This document shows positions 14,562 to 23,047 of a stretch of 24,497 bases of DNA, piece by piece; position 1 is the stretch's first letter, and each line of letters starts with the position of its first letter. Location of the stretch: contig JAUWJM010000007.1 in assembly GCA_030607715.1 (NCBI GenBank), positions 1 through 24,497 on the forward strand, written 5' to 3'. A program made the position numbers and the translations under genes. The DNA is from Candidatus Aerophobota bacterium. Lineage in GTDB: Bacteria > Aerophobota > Aerophobia > Aerophobales > B3-G15. A model generated the notes under the pieces. The model saw nothing but the letters and a program-made list of their open reading frames with translations, searched no databases and had not been told where the DNA came from.

Positions 14562-16055
14562 TCAATATGCCGCTTCACCTTTCAGCACTGCTGGGATAGT
14601 CTCAATAAGTATCTTAATATCCAGCCAGAATGACCAATTTTCAATATAGTAAATATCCAGCTTAACCATTTCCTCAAAAGAAAGATTGCTTCTACCATTT
14701 ATTACCCACAGACTACTCATGCCAGGTAAAGTTTCTAATCTTCTCTTATGCCAGTCATTATACTCCTCGTATTCATAAGGCAAAGGAGCTCTTGGCCCTA
14801 CGAGACTCAGATCACCCTTTAATACATTAACTAATTGACCTATTTCATCCAAACTATATTTTCTAATGAACCTACCTACCCTGGTAATCCTTTCATCATC
14901 AGTAATCTTAAAAATTTTCTTCTCATTTTTACCCTCTTCAATGTAGGGATTGTCTGTCCTAATTAGTTTTTTAATATATGCTTTGTGTGAAGCATCATCT
15001 ACATTAGCATACATAGACCTGAACTTGTAAAATTTAAAAGGTTTCCCTCTTTTTCCTATCCTTGTTTGTGTATAAAAGATTGAGCCTCGACTATCAATCT
15101 TTATGGCTAAGACAATGCAAAGTAAAAGAGGAAAGAAAATTATTAATGCTAAAAAGGCTAATATAAGGTCAAAGGTTCGTTTAAGAAGGAAAGATTCCTC
15201 GCGAGAAAAGTCAACCAGTTCAACTACCGGAAGAGGACCTTTATTATCAAGGCGAATCCTACTTCTCATAAAATCAAACATATCGGGAATTATTTTAACT
15301 CTTATATTTCCCTGATCACATTGCCTAACTATGTTTAATACTCGCTTTCTTTCGGAAGGAAAAGTAATATAGATTTCATCAACTCTATGATGGGAAATAA
15401 CTTCTTTTAATTTAGATACAGGACCTAAAATTTTATAGCCCGAAGAAGTCCTATCTGGGTGAGGAAATTTATCATCCAAAAAGCCAATTACCTGTAAACC
15501 TAATTGCCATTGTCGAGAGATTTCCTCTGCTAAAAAATTTCCTATCCTACCCGCGCCTAAAATTAAAATATTTTGAATATTATCCCCTTGAGAAATTCTT
15601 CTTTTTGCTAATTCTTGCTTGACTAACCTCCTCAAGGAAAGAGAAAGAGTTGTAGAATACCAGAAATAAAATAAGACAACTCTAGAAAAATAGATCTCGT
15701 GGAGGATAAAACTAATTAAGACGATGCCGAGAAATGAGATAATCGTCGATTTTACCACTAATAAGACTTCCTGTAGTGGTTCTAACCCTGTTCTTATCTT
15801 ATATAATCCATTATAATACAAAACCACAAAAATAAGTAGTGTTGAAAAAGAGAACATCTTAATATAGGAATCAAAATAAGGTAGAGTATACAACACCTCA
15901 AAATCTATCCTCCACCCATATCTTGTCACCAATTGTGAAATTTGGGAATGAAATCGTAGCCAATAGGAGAGAACTAAGGAAAAGATAATAAAAAATAAAT
16001 CAATTAAGATACACCATAAAGATACCAGCTTTCGCTTCAATAAACGTTTCAGCAC
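14562..16055 (-). CDS. WbaP-type polyprenyl-phosphate sugar-1-phosphate transferase
   Basis: 497-residue initiating enzyme of polysaccharide synthesis. It transfers a sugar-1-phosphate from a UDP-sugar to undecaprenyl phosphate at the inner membrane. Four N-terminal hydrophobic segments (about 10-32, 66-82, 100-120, 124-140) are followed by a Rossmann-like cytoplasmic domain beginning ILILGAGRIG (163-172). A membrane helix at 293-318 leads into the catalytic domain with KFYKFRSM (341-348), DDERITRVGRFIRKYSLDEIGQ (386-407, catalytic Asp403-Glu404) and DLSLVGPR (415-422). It ends with the typical YYIENWSFWLDIKIL and a short tail. All motifs are intact and the length is normal. GTG at 16055 has AAGGAG nine bases upstream and overlaps the end of the acetyltransferase gene by 7 bases. 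It is the last gene of the - strand operon. The likely first sugar (Gal-1-P, Glc-1-P or an acetamido sugar) cannot be read from sequence. Confidence 0.93.
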   Translation of the reverse strand: MLKRLLKRKLVSLWCILIDLFFIIFSLVLSYWLRFHSQISQLVTRYGWRIDFEVLYTLPYFDSYIKMFSFSTLLIFVVLYYNGLYKIRTGLEPLQEVLLVVKSTIISFLGIVLISFILHEIYFSRVVLFYFWYSTTLSLSLRRLVKQELAKRRISQGDNIQNILILGAGRIGNFLAEEISRQWQLGLQVIGFLDDKFPHPDRTSSGYKILGPVSKLKEVISHHRVDEIYITFPSERKRVLNIVRQCDQGNIRVKIIPDMFDFMRSRIRLDNKGPLPVVELVDFSREESFLLKRTFDLILAFLALIIFFPLLLCIVLAIKIDSRGSIFYTQTRIGKRGKPFKFYKFRSMYANVDDASHKAYIKKLIRTDNPYIEEGKNEKKIFKITDDERITRVGRFIRKYSLDEIGQLVNVLKGDLSLVGPRAPLPYEYEEYNDWHKRRLETLPGMSSLWVINGRSNLSFEEMVKLDIYYIENWSFWLDIKILIETIPAVLKGEAAY

Positions 16056-16759
16056 CCTTCTTTACTCCTTATTTTATTCTTTCTCTTATAGGGTCTATCC
16101 ATTAGGCCAGTTACACACCTCAACTCATAAATACTCTTCACCACCTTAGCAGGATTTCCATAAACCACAGACCTTGAGGGCACATCTTTAGTTACCACAC
16201 TGCCAGCTCCAACTAATGAGTTTTCTCCAACCATAATAAAGGGAAGCAAAGTAACGTTTACCCCAATCTGAGCACCCCTTTTAATAGTTGGCCCCCTCAT
16301 GCATTTAGCGGAGAGTCTACAGCCGGGATGAATATCATTGGCCACCATAACTCCTGGTGCTAAAAATACATCATCCTCAATAACAGTAAATTGGGTAATA
16401 TAGACACCACTATGTACCTTCACCCTGTCACCAATCTTACATCCATAATCAACCACCGAATTGTTCCAGATCTTGAAATCATCACCTATGTTATTTTCTT
16501 CTCTGATGACTACATTGTGTCCGGTCTGTAAACTGTCCCCTATTCGAGATCCCTGATATATCACAGATCCACTTCTAATTCTTGCCTTTTTTCCTATAAC
16601 TAATTCTTTGCATTTTATTTTACGCTTAACTGGATAACCAAGTAAAACTCCCCCATCTATGTGATGGCCATCCCCTATTATAACCTCTTCTGTTAATATC
16701 TCAAATTTATCACTCAAAGGATATCCTCTCTTTCCTTCCTCCATTTTTAAGAGATTCAT
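16049..16759 (-). CDS. left-handed beta-helix N-acetyltransferase (WbpD-like)
   Basis: 236-residue hexapeptide-repeat acyltransferase. Repeats of the [LIV]-G-x4 type run from about residue 25 to 200 (for example VIIGDG, ELVIGKKARIRSGSVIYQGS, NNIGDDFKIWNNSVVDYG), with a loop after VMVANDIHPGC and the C-terminal helix PSRSVVYGNPAKVVKSI. In WbpD/WlbB this fold acetylates the 3-amino group of UDP-2-acetamido-3-amino-2,3-dideoxy-glucuronate using acetyl-CoA. The oxidoreductase and aminotransferase genes directly upstream make that the best assignment; related acetyltransferases of other amino sugars are possible. The N-terminus is about 40 residues longer than WbpD, an extra helix turn. ATG at 16759 has GGAG at good spacing and overlaps the oxidoreductase gene by 50 bases; ATG at 16744 is an alternative. 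Confidence 0.83.
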   Translation of the reverse strand: MNLLKMEEGKRGYPLSDKFEILTEEVIIGDGHHIDGGVLLGYPVKRKIKCKELVIGKKARIRSGSVIYQGSRIGDSLQTGHNVVIREENNIGDDFKIWNNSVVDYGCKIGDRVKVHSGVYITQFTVIEDDVFLAPGVMVANDIHPGCRLSAKCMRGPTIKRGAQIGVNVTLLPFIMVGENSLVGAGSVVTKDVPSRSVVYGNPAKVVKSIYELRCVTGLMDRPYKRKNKIRSKEGC

Positions 16760-17738
16760 TTATCTTCTCCACTATTTTAACTACCTGATAGCCATTTTCT
16801 CCATCACTCAGCGGTTTTTTCCCATTATTGATACAATTTAAAAAGTGTTTCAATTCCACTTTTAACGGCTCTTCCTGCCTTAAACGAGGAATAGTAATAT
16901 CCCCATATCTATAAGAAAGTTGGAATTCTCCAAAACTTTCATGTGAATCGGGAATTAAGACTCCTTTATCGTAAATTTTGATTTTCTCCAAGGTTTCTAC
17001 ATCATCATAGACGACCATTTTTTTTGCTCCTACCACAGTCATATTTCTTACCTTGAGAGGATCAAGCCAACTAAGATGTAAATTAACTATTACCTTATCG
17101 GAAAAATTTAAGGTTATGAAAGCTACGTCTTCATTACCAGAGATAAAATGACCTTTGCCAGTGGCAGTGATCTCACACTCTTTTTTATCTATTTCTTTAT
17201 CCAAAAGATATAAAATTATAGAAATGTCATGAGGAGCAAGATCCCATACCACATTTATATCCTCCTGGAAGAGCCCCAGATTCTTTCTCTGAGAAGAAAT
17301 ATAGAGAATATTTCCCAATTCATTAGAGTCAATCAATTCCTTTAGCTTATTTACAGCCGCCGCATATAAGAAAGTATGCCCCACCATTAAAACTTTTTTT
17401 TTCTTATGAGCAAGGTTAATTAGCTCTCTTGCCTCATTACAATTTTGAATCAATGGCTTTTCCACAAAAATATGCTTACCTGCCTCTATTGCCTTCTTTG
17501 CCAGCTCAAAGTGAGTATGCACAGTAGTAGCGATAGCTATAGCATCTACATCTGAGTCATCAAGGAGCTCTTTATAATTCTTAGTAATCTGAACATCAGG
17601 ATAAAGACTTTTAATCCGTTTTAGCTTTTCCTCATCTAAGTCACAGCCATATTTAACCTCACTTTCCGATATCTGAACAAAATTCCTCACTAGATTCGGT
17701 CCCCAATACCCACAGCCGATCACACCTACCTTGATCAT
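16710..17738 (-). CDS. Gfo/Idh/MocA-family oxidoreductase (WbpB-like)
   Basis: 342-residue NAD(P)-dependent sugar oxidoreductase. The Rossmann motif GVIGCGYWGPN (5-15) binds the cofactor. VEKP (92-95) is the family's substrate Lys motif, and WDLAPHDISI (165-174) carries the catalytic Asp/His pair. The C-terminal half is the usual alpha/beta dimerisation domain. WbpB/WlbA oxidises C3 of a UDP-GlcNAcA so that an aminotransferase can place an amino group there. The aminotransferase gene lies 6 bases upstream and the acetyltransferase overlaps the 3' end, exactly the order of steps in that pathway. ATG at 17738 has AAGGAG ten bases away. The gene is intact. Related enzymes acting on other keto-sugars share these motifs, so the substrate is inferred from context. 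Confidence 0.88.
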   Translation of the reverse strand: MIKVGVIGCGYWGPNLVRNFVQISESEVKYGCDLDEEKLKRIKSLYPDVQITKNYKELLDDSDVDAIAIATTVHTHFELAKKAIEAGKHIFVEKPLIQNCNEARELINLAHKKKKVLMVGHTFLYAAAVNKLKELIDSNELGNILYISSQRKNLGLFQEDINVVWDLAPHDISIILYLLDKEIDKKECEITATGKGHFISGNEDVAFITLNFSDKVIVNLHLSWLDPLKVRNMTVVGAKKMVVYDDVETLEKIKIYDKGVLIPDSHESFGEFQLSYRYGDITIPRLRQEEPLKVELKHFLNCINNGKKPLSDGENGYQVVKIVEKINESLKNGGRKERISFE

Positions 17739-17744
17739 TAGAAA

Positions 17745-19328
17745 CTATCTCCTTTTAAAATAATCTTTTATGAGTTCACAGATCCTCTTTATATCTCTCT
17801 CCTTCAGTTCAGGGTACATCGGCAGAGAAAGAGATTCCCGGGAAAGTTTCTCCGAAATGGGAAAATCTCCCTCTTTATAACCTAAGTCATTATAAGCTCT
17901 TTGAAGATGAATAGGAATGGGATAGTGAATGCCTGTTTTAACTCTGTTTTCTTCAAGATATTTCTTTAAATCATCTCTTTGAGAAGTCCTAACGACATAA
18001 AGATGGTAGACGTGTTTAGTATAATCCCCTTCGTAAGAAACTATTATTTCCTCTATTTTTTCCAGTAATTTACAGTAAAGTTTAGCATTTCTTCTTCTTT
18101 TCTCGTTCCATTCATCCAAATGGGAAAGTTTGGAGAGAAGAACTACCCCTTGAAAATTCTCCATCCTTAGATTTAGACCCTTATAGAGATGGTAATATTT
18201 TTCCTCGGATCCATGATCCCTCAAGGCCCTCATTTTTTTGGCAGTTTCTGTATCATTAGTCACTACCATACCTCCTTCCCCATAAGCTCCCAAGTTCTTT
18301 CCGGGATAGAAACTAAAAGCACCCGCTTCACCTATGGATCCTACTTTTCTTCCCTTATATTCTGCCCCATGAGCCTGACAGGCATCTTCTATTACTACAA
18401 GGCTATATTTACTTGCTATCTCCAAAATTGGGTCCATATAGGCAGGTTGACCATAAAGATGAACAGGAATTATAGCTTTAACTCTTTTATTTGTTTTTTT
18501 ATCGACTAATTTTCCCCCACTAAATTCACATCTTCTTTCTATAAAGCTTATAAGCTCTTGAGGATCCATATTGCATGTCTTAGCATCTACATCCACAAAT
18601 ACGGGAAGTGCACCAACAAAGGAGATAGCCTCAGCCGTAGCTATAAAAGTATTGGGAACAGTGATAACTTCATCCCCTGACCCTACATCATAGGCTGTCA
18701 GGGCCAGTTTCAAAGCTGATGTCCCATTATTCACCGTTACTGCCTCTTTAGTTTCCACATACTCGGCAAATTTTTCCTCCAACTTCTTTACATAATTTCC
18801 TGAAACAAAAGCTGTATTGGTAATGGCATCTGTTATTCCATCATCTATTTCATTATAGATTTGATGGAGTTGAGCCTTAAGATCAATAAAGGGAATAACC
18901 TTTTTGGGAGGTGATATTTTTAACCTATAGGCTTTAAGGAAGTCCTCTGGTGTATAGATAGGTATCTTATCTTGCTTAAGATGCTTTTTATCACCCGTTA
19001 TTATAGCATCAAGTTTAAATTGCAAAGCTGCTCCAAATTGGAGAGCATCTTCAAAGTCTAAAAGATCATTTCTCCATCCGTTATCAATGAGAGACGCATG
19101 CAAGGGAATTATAGCAAAACCCTTTAATTGGTCTTTAATCTCTTCTCGAGCCTTAATTTCACCCACTCTCTTTGAGTGTAGATAATGTAACATAGGGATA
19201 TCACTGGATAATATCCACCCCTTTATCTTTTTTGTCCTGACCAAAGATAGCACCTTCATATTAAAAATCCAGCCCTTCCTACGAGCCAAAATATCCTCTA
19301 TAACACTCTTGGTAATTAGAACTTCCAT
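17745..19328 (-). CDS. PIN-like domain fused to DegT/DnrJ/EryC1 sugar aminotransferase (WbpE-like)
   Basis: 527-residue fusion. Residues about 144-527 are a complete PLP-dependent sugar aminotransferase: VIPFIDLKAQ (the normal N-terminus), NNGTSALKLAL, PNTFIATAEA, EDACQAHGA (Asp315) and SFYPGKNLGAYGEGGM with the PLP-binding Lys344. Family members are about 365-385 residues, so the extra 135 are a separate domain. Residues 1-134 look like a PIN (VapC-type) fold: MEVLITKSVIEDIL, WILSSDIPMLHYL, then DFEDALQFGAALQFKLDAIITGDKKHLK. The last two acidic clusters (Asp91-Asp94, Asp113) are kept, but the first catalytic Asp is Thr6 and the usual central Glu is missing, so nuclease activity is doubtful. 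There is no stop, start codon or ribosome site at the junction, so the fusion looks real. ATG at 19328 has AGAGG upstream. The aminotransferase would act after the WbpB-like oxidoreductase. Confidence 0.88.
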   Translation of the reverse strand: MEVLITKSVIEDILARRKGWIFNMKVLSLVRTKKIKGWILSSDIPMLHYLHSKRVGEIKAREEIKDQLKGFAIIPLHASLIDNGWRNDLLDFEDALQFGAALQFKLDAIITGDKKHLKQDKIPIYTPEDFLKAYRLKISPPKKVIPFIDLKAQLHQIYNEIDDGITDAITNTAFVSGNYVKKLEEKFAEYVETKEAVTVNNGTSALKLALTAYDVGSGDEVITVPNTFIATAEAISFVGALPVFVDVDAKTCNMDPQELISFIERRCEFSGGKLVDKKTNKRVKAIIPVHLYGQPAYMDPILEIASKYSLVVIEDACQAHGAEYKGRKVGSIGEAGAFSFYPGKNLGAYGEGGMVVTNDTETAKKMRALRDHGSEEKYYHLYKGLNLRMENFQGVVLLSKLSHLDEWNEKRRRNAKLYCKLLEKIEEIIVSYEGDYTKHVYHLYVVRTSQRDDLKKYLEENRVKTGIHYPIPIHLQRAYNDLGYKEGDFPISEKLSRESLSLPMYPELKERDIKRICELIKDYFKRR

Positions 19329-19385
19329 TCTATATCCTCTTCCCCAAAATATTTAAAAACTATACTTTTTACCTCCTCAAAAAAT

Positions 19386-19408
19386 GGGAGGCTAAAGTCT
19401 TCCCTCCC
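19386..19408. repeat. GGGAGG/CCTCCC hairpin in the gap before the fusion gene
   Basis: GGGAGG (19386-19391) pairs with CCTCCC (19403-19408). The same GGGAGGCTAAA opening occurs at 22978-22988, and a GGGAGG/CCTCCC pair occurs at 12832-12849. It lies in the only sizeable gap (19329-19446) inside the - strand biosynthesis operon, so it could affect read-through from the upstream genes. No clear promoter is seen. Confidence 0.55.
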
Positions 19409-19446
19409 CTTAACCAAATCCTCACCCTCATCTTAATCTTCCCCCC

Positions 19447-20625
19447 TCAAGAGGAAAGAATAAGAAGCTCAACCAATCGAATATATTCCCTCTTCTGGAT
19501 ATTCCAATTTAAACTCTGTATATATTTTCTAGCATTTTCGACCTTCTTCTTCGCCAGGGATGGATTCTCATATACGGTTAGAACTTTTTCTGCAAAATCG
19601 CTTATATCTTCGGGGATAAAAAAGAACAGCATGTTTTCGTCAAAGTAATACTGAAAAGTTTTAGTTCTTGATACTACAACAGGAAGGTCCATTGCGAGAA
19701 ATTCTATTATTTTACCAGAGAAACAGAGATCCCCAAGAGGGTCCTGTTTATGAGTAGAAATACCAACATTGGCTTTGGTTAAAAAATCTGGGATTTGAGT
19801 AAGTGGGGCTGGTCCGTAAAACTCAATATAATTTTCTAAATTTAATTTTGCAACAAGATCTTTAAGATAAGGTAGATGCTCTCCTTCTCCAATGATCCAG
19901 AGTTCCAATCTGGGAATTTTATTTCTTAAAAGGTCTATCCCCCTAATTGCAATATCAAGCCCATATCGTTCAGCAACTGTTCCTGGATAAACAAGAACAA
20001 AATGATTATCTAACTTGTCAGTCTGTTTTAATTGCCTATCTCTGAATATCTTGATATCAGGGACATTCAAAACAACATCTATTTTATCCCCCCTGATCTT
20101 ATCCCTCTCGATAAAGAGCTTTCGGAGAGGTTCATGAACAGTAATAAGCCGGTCGGGAAAACAAAAGCTTATTTTCTCTTGAATTCCTATAAGCTTTATC
20201 AAAAAATTATTTCTATCCACTTTATATTTAGACATGAAAAGTTCTGGCATAGGCTCGTGAACATCTAAAATGACTTTTACTCCCAAAATTTTTGGTATAA
20301 CAGCAGAAAATACAAGAAAATCAGGCATAGTATGAATCTGAATCAAGTTATATCGCCTCTTAAGATAAAGATAAGATAGAAAAAACGATGATAAGATAAA
20401 GAAATAAAAATATTCAAAAAGATACCGTATAATGTTTCCCCTTTTTCGCATTAAAGGGAGACGAAAAATATCAACTCCAGAAACTCTCTCCATCGATGGC
20501 TCTCCTTTATCTCGCAAAGTAATGACGTCCACATCAAATCCGACTTCTACCAAAGCTTCTGCTTCTCTTCTTACCCGGGGATCTCTTAAATAGTAGGACT
20601 GACAAACCATACAGATCCGTTTCAC
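19447..20625 (-). CDS. family 4 glycosyltransferase
   Basis: 392-residue GT-B fold transferase. The acceptor domain starts ICMVCQSYYLRDPRVRREAEAL, the pattern of a GT4 group common in O-antigen loci. It has a hydrophobic surface segment (about residues 68-86, YLFEYFYFFILSSFFLSYLYL region) that may dip into the membrane. The donor domain has LVYPGTVAERYGLD, LWIIGEGEHLPYL and, in place of the full E-x7-E pair, SGKIIEFLAMDLPVVVSR, where only the second Glu is kept. This is seen in other 'SKxxEYxAxGxPVV' type GT4 enzymes. It would act on a lipid-linked glycan; the sugar is unknown. GTG at 20625 has GGGAGGT five bases upstream, two bases after the epimerase stop, so the two genes are coupled. The gap after this gene contains a hairpin. 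Confidence 0.87.
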   Translation of the reverse strand: MKRICMVCQSYYLRDPRVRREAEALVEVGFDVDVITLRDKGEPSMERVSGVDIFRLPLMRKRGNIIRYLFEYFYFFILSSFFLSYLYLKRRYNLIQIHTMPDFLVFSAVIPKILGVKVILDVHEPMPELFMSKYKVDRNNFLIKLIGIQEKISFCFPDRLITVHEPLRKLFIERDKIRGDKIDVVLNVPDIKIFRDRQLKQTDKLDNHFVLVYPGTVAERYGLDIAIRGIDLLRNKIPRLELWIIGEGEHLPYLKDLVAKLNLENYIEFYGPAPLTQIPDFLTKANVGISTHKQDPLGDLCFSGKIIEFLAMDLPVVVSRTKTFQYYFDENMLFFFIPEDISDFAEKVLTVYENPSLAKKKVENARKYIQSLNWNIQKREYIRLVELLILSS

Positions 20626-20627
20626 TG

Positions 20628-21686
20628 TTACCTCCCAAATCTCTTGATAAGGCTCCCAACAATTCTCTCATGGGCATTTCCGTCACCGAATATATCAGGG
20701 TGCTTCTCTGGTGGTTCAAACTTTCCAATGAGTTTTACTATCTTATTCAGGTCGGCATCCGCGATAACTTTCCAGCCTGCTTTTAGTATTTCGGGGAACA
20801 CAGTTATATTGATAAGAGCTATAACTGGTTTTTTAAGAATATATCCTTCTCGCCTTACACCTCCCGAGTCAGTTATTACTTTATTAGAACCGGCTAAAAG
20901 CCTGATAAAATCAATGTAACCCTTAGGCTCTGTAAGTTCCATTCTCGTGCTTTTCTTAATCCTTTCAATGAGTTCATATTGTTCCAATCTCTTCTGTGTC
21001 CGGGGATGAACTGGAAAAATTATTCGTTCCCGCGATTCAATTAGACCAGAAATGATATTTGTTAACCTCTCTTTAGACTCCACATTCTCTTCCCTATGGA
21101 TTGTCACAACACTGTAATTACCTCTTTCAATGGGAATATTTTCTTTTTCTAAGACACAAAGAAGAACATCTTTCATAATATCTCCGGAAAGAACTATCCG
21201 CTCTTTAGCAAAGTTTTCTCTTAACAAATTTTCGTAATCTGTCTTAGTACAAGCGAAAACAAGTTCAGAGAGATGATCTGAAACTCTTATGTTTATCTCT
21301 TCAGGATTATACAAACTCCAACTCCGGACTCCTCCTTCTATATGAGCCACAGGTATTTTGAGCTTGACAGAAGCAACTGCTGCTGCCAATGTAGAGTTGA
21401 CATCCCCACATATCAAAGTGCAGTCAGGTTTTTCCATTTTTAAGACACCTTCCATATGTTTCATTATCTCTGCAGTCTGTTGGATATTAGATCTACCTGA
21501 GTTATCGAAATGATAATTTGGTTCAGGGAGATTAAAGTCTTCGAAGAAAAGCTTTGACATCTCATAATTATAGTGCTGTCCTGTATGAACAAGAATCTCT
21601 TTCACACTGTTTTTCTTAAATTCTCTATTTATAAGAAATTCTTTCACAAAATTTGGCCTGGTACCAACAACAGAAACAACTTTCAT
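20628..21686 (-). CDS. wecB: UDP-N-acetylglucosamine 2-epimerase family (WecB/WbpI-like), divergent
   Basis: 352-residue GT-B-like non-hydrolysing epimerase. The motifs in order are VGTRPN (7-12), HTGQHY (34-39), GDVNST with Asp95, HIEGG with Glu117, PEEIN (128-132), VTIHREEN with His197, and TDSGGVRRE (272-280). Known members invert C2 of UDP-GlcNAc, or of its 2,3-diacetamido-uronate derivative (WbpI). The oxidoreductase, aminotransferase and acetyltransferase downstream make the WbpI-type substrate attractive. The protein is divergent at the C-terminal site: families usually read 'LRxxTERPE' or 'LRDETEW', but here it is LINITVFPE (291-299), losing the Arg and Glu. I chose ATG at 21686 because GGGGG lies six bases upstream; an ATG at 21698 has no ribosome site. 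It is the second gene of the operon after a GT4 gene. Confidence 0.82.
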   Translation of the reverse strand: MKVVSVVGTRPNFVKEFLINREFKKNSVKEILVHTGQHYNYEMSKLFFEDFNLPEPNYHFDNSGRSNIQQTAEIMKHMEGVLKMEKPDCTLICGDVNSTLAAAVASVKLKIPVAHIEGGVRSWSLYNPEEINIRVSDHLSELVFACTKTDYENLLRENFAKERIVLSGDIMKDVLLCVLEKENIPIERGNYSVVTIHREENVESKERLTNIISGLIESRERIIFPVHPRTQKRLEQYELIERIKKSTRMELTEPKGYIDFIRLLAGSNKVITDSGGVRREGYILKKPVIALINITVFPEILKAGWKVIADADLNKIVKLIGKFEPPEKHPDIFGDGNAHERIVGSLIKRFGR

Positions 21687-21725
21687 TCTATCCCCCATTC
21701 GTAGAAGTCAAAGTTATTGCTTTCA

Positions 21726-22742
21726 TTAAATGATAACCCTTTTGTAAATTTGGATGATCTTATAATTAATTTTCTTGTTATTAAACTTTTCTATGGCATC
21801 TTTTCTACCATTTTTCCCCATTAGTTTTCGTTGCATTTCGTTATTTAGTAGTTCCATTATTCTATCTTGAAATAGGTTTATATTATCAGCCGGAACAAGA
21901 TATCCATTTTCTCCATTTTTAATTACATCAGAAATACCGCCCACATCTGAAGCAATAACAGGAATACCACAAGAAAGGGCTTCCAGCACTACCAGAGGGG
22001 TTCCCTCGCTTCTGCTGGGGAGTATAAAAATATCAGCAACATTCATCCACTTACATATTTCATTGTTGGGGCAAACGCCTACAGATTTACAATTTTCAAT
22101 ATCCATCTTCAATTTACCTTCCCCAACTAAAATAAAAAGAATATCTGGCATACGCTGAGCACATTCAAGTATAATATCAACACCTTTTCTACGAGTAAGT
22201 CCTCCTACAAACAAAATGACTCTTGCATCTCTGGCAATTTTCAATTCTCCTCGGACTTTATTTTTTTTCAAGGGAACAAATACTGAAGTATCAATTCCAC
22301 AAGTAACTACGGATATTTTGTTAGGATCTGCTCCTAACTTAGAGATAAGCACACTTTTTATCTCATTGCTTACGGCAATGATATGGTTAGATCGAGATAC
22401 AACAAATCTCTGTAACTTATAATAAATTCTATTACGCTCTGGCTCAACTAAGGCATCTCCTCCATGAAAAGTTATTATAAAGGGCCTTTTTTTTATAATA
22501 GCTGCGAAAAGAGCAGAATGAAACCCATAATGTGCATGAACCAAGTCGTAAGATTCAAAAAATAGGTAAAAGATAGACCTTAAAATAAACGGTATATAGG
22601 CAAAAATTGTATCTTGAGTTTTTACTACTTTTATTATATCAATTTTCGCTTTTTCAAGAGCATCCAGTTGATTTTTTACAAAAATGCCCCGATATGAACC
22701 CTTACTATTTGGATACATATTACTAATGATCAGAACCTTCAT
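21726..22742 (-). CDS. family 4 glycosyltransferase
   Basis: 338-residue GT-B fold transferase with all hallmark motifs. The N-terminal VLIISNMYPNSKGSYRGIFV is the acceptor loop, and FHGGDA (92-97) is typical. The donor domain contains LFVGGLTRRKG (177-187) with the phosphate-binding Arg/Lys, VGEGKL, and the E-x7-E pair Glu246/Glu254 in SEGTPLVVLEALSCGIPVIASDVGG. It should be an active retaining transferase using a nucleotide-sugar; the nearest functional types add mannose or other hexoses to polyprenyl-linked glycans, but I cannot say which. ATG at 22742 lies at the edge of the repeat-rich gap and has only a weak AAAG site. It is probably the first gene of the eight-kilobase - strand operon ending at 14562. 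I could not pick a convincing promoter upstream because the gap is repeat-filled. Confidence 0.9.
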   Translation of the reverse strand: MKVLIISNMYPNSKGSYRGIFVKNQLDALEKAKIDIIKVVKTQDTIFAYIPFILRSIFYLFFESYDLVHAHYGFHSALFAAIIKKRPFIITFHGGDALVEPERNRIYYKLQRFVVSRSNHIIAVSNEIKSVLISKLGADPNKISVVTCGIDTSVFVPLKKNKVRGELKIARDARVILFVGGLTRRKGVDIILECAQRMPDILFILVGEGKLKMDIENCKSVGVCPNNEICKWMNVADIFILPSRSEGTPLVVLEALSCGIPVIASDVGGISDVIKNGENGYLVPADNINLFQDRIMELLNNEMQRKLMGKNGRKDAIEKFNNKKINYKIIQIYKRVII

Positions 22743-22812
22743 AGAAATTAACTTTTTCTTTGAGGTAGTTTACCATAGGACCAAATGTCCTTATCCCCGA
22801 AGCGTATGGGGA

Positions 22813-22827
22813 CGTCCCGAAGGGACG
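22813..22827. repeat. CGTCCC/GGGACG hairpin
   Basis: CGTCCC (22813-22818) and GGGACG (22822-22827) pair around a GAA loop, followed by CGAGCGAAAGCGAAG. This style of GC-rich palindrome stands out in an AT-rich genome and resembles dispersed REP-like elements. Confidence 0.6.
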
Positions 22828-22929
22828 CCGAGCGAAAGCGAAGACATATGTCACTATTTAAGAACTCCTCTTCTTGTATTTTTAACCTATTTCAACCTGC
22901 CAAAATTCCAAACAACCCACTTATGGCTA

Positions 22930-22949
22930 AGGGCGACTTTAGTCGCCCT
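22930..22949. repeat. AGGGCGACT/AGTCGCCCT palindrome
   Basis: Perfect 9-bp arms around TT. The core AGGGCGA/TCGCCCT is shared with the hairpin at 12876-12897. Confidence 0.75.
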
Positions 22950-23004
22950 CTCTGAAGCAAGAGTTAAAAAGCAATCGGGAGGCTAAATATCCCCCTCACC
23001 TCAA

Positions 23005-23028
23005 TCCTCTCCCACAAAGGGGAGAGGA
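23005..23028. repeat. TCCTCTCCC/GGGAGAGGA hairpin
   Basis: Perfect 9-bp arms around a 6-nt loop (23014-23019), preceded by CCCTCACCTCAA. No T-tract follows on either strand, although an A-rich run (23028-23033) on the + strand would give a short T run on the - strand before the stem. Confidence 0.7.
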
Positions 23029-23047
23029 AAAAAGGAAACTGATATTG

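Noticed and set aside
18189..18509. 106-codon open frame opposite the aminotransferase
   Set aside because: Shadow of a strongly conserved coding region on the other strand.
22684..22986. 100-codon open frame on the + strand
   Set aside because: It runs over the 5' end of a GT4 gene and through the palindromic repeats, with no family features or ribosome site.
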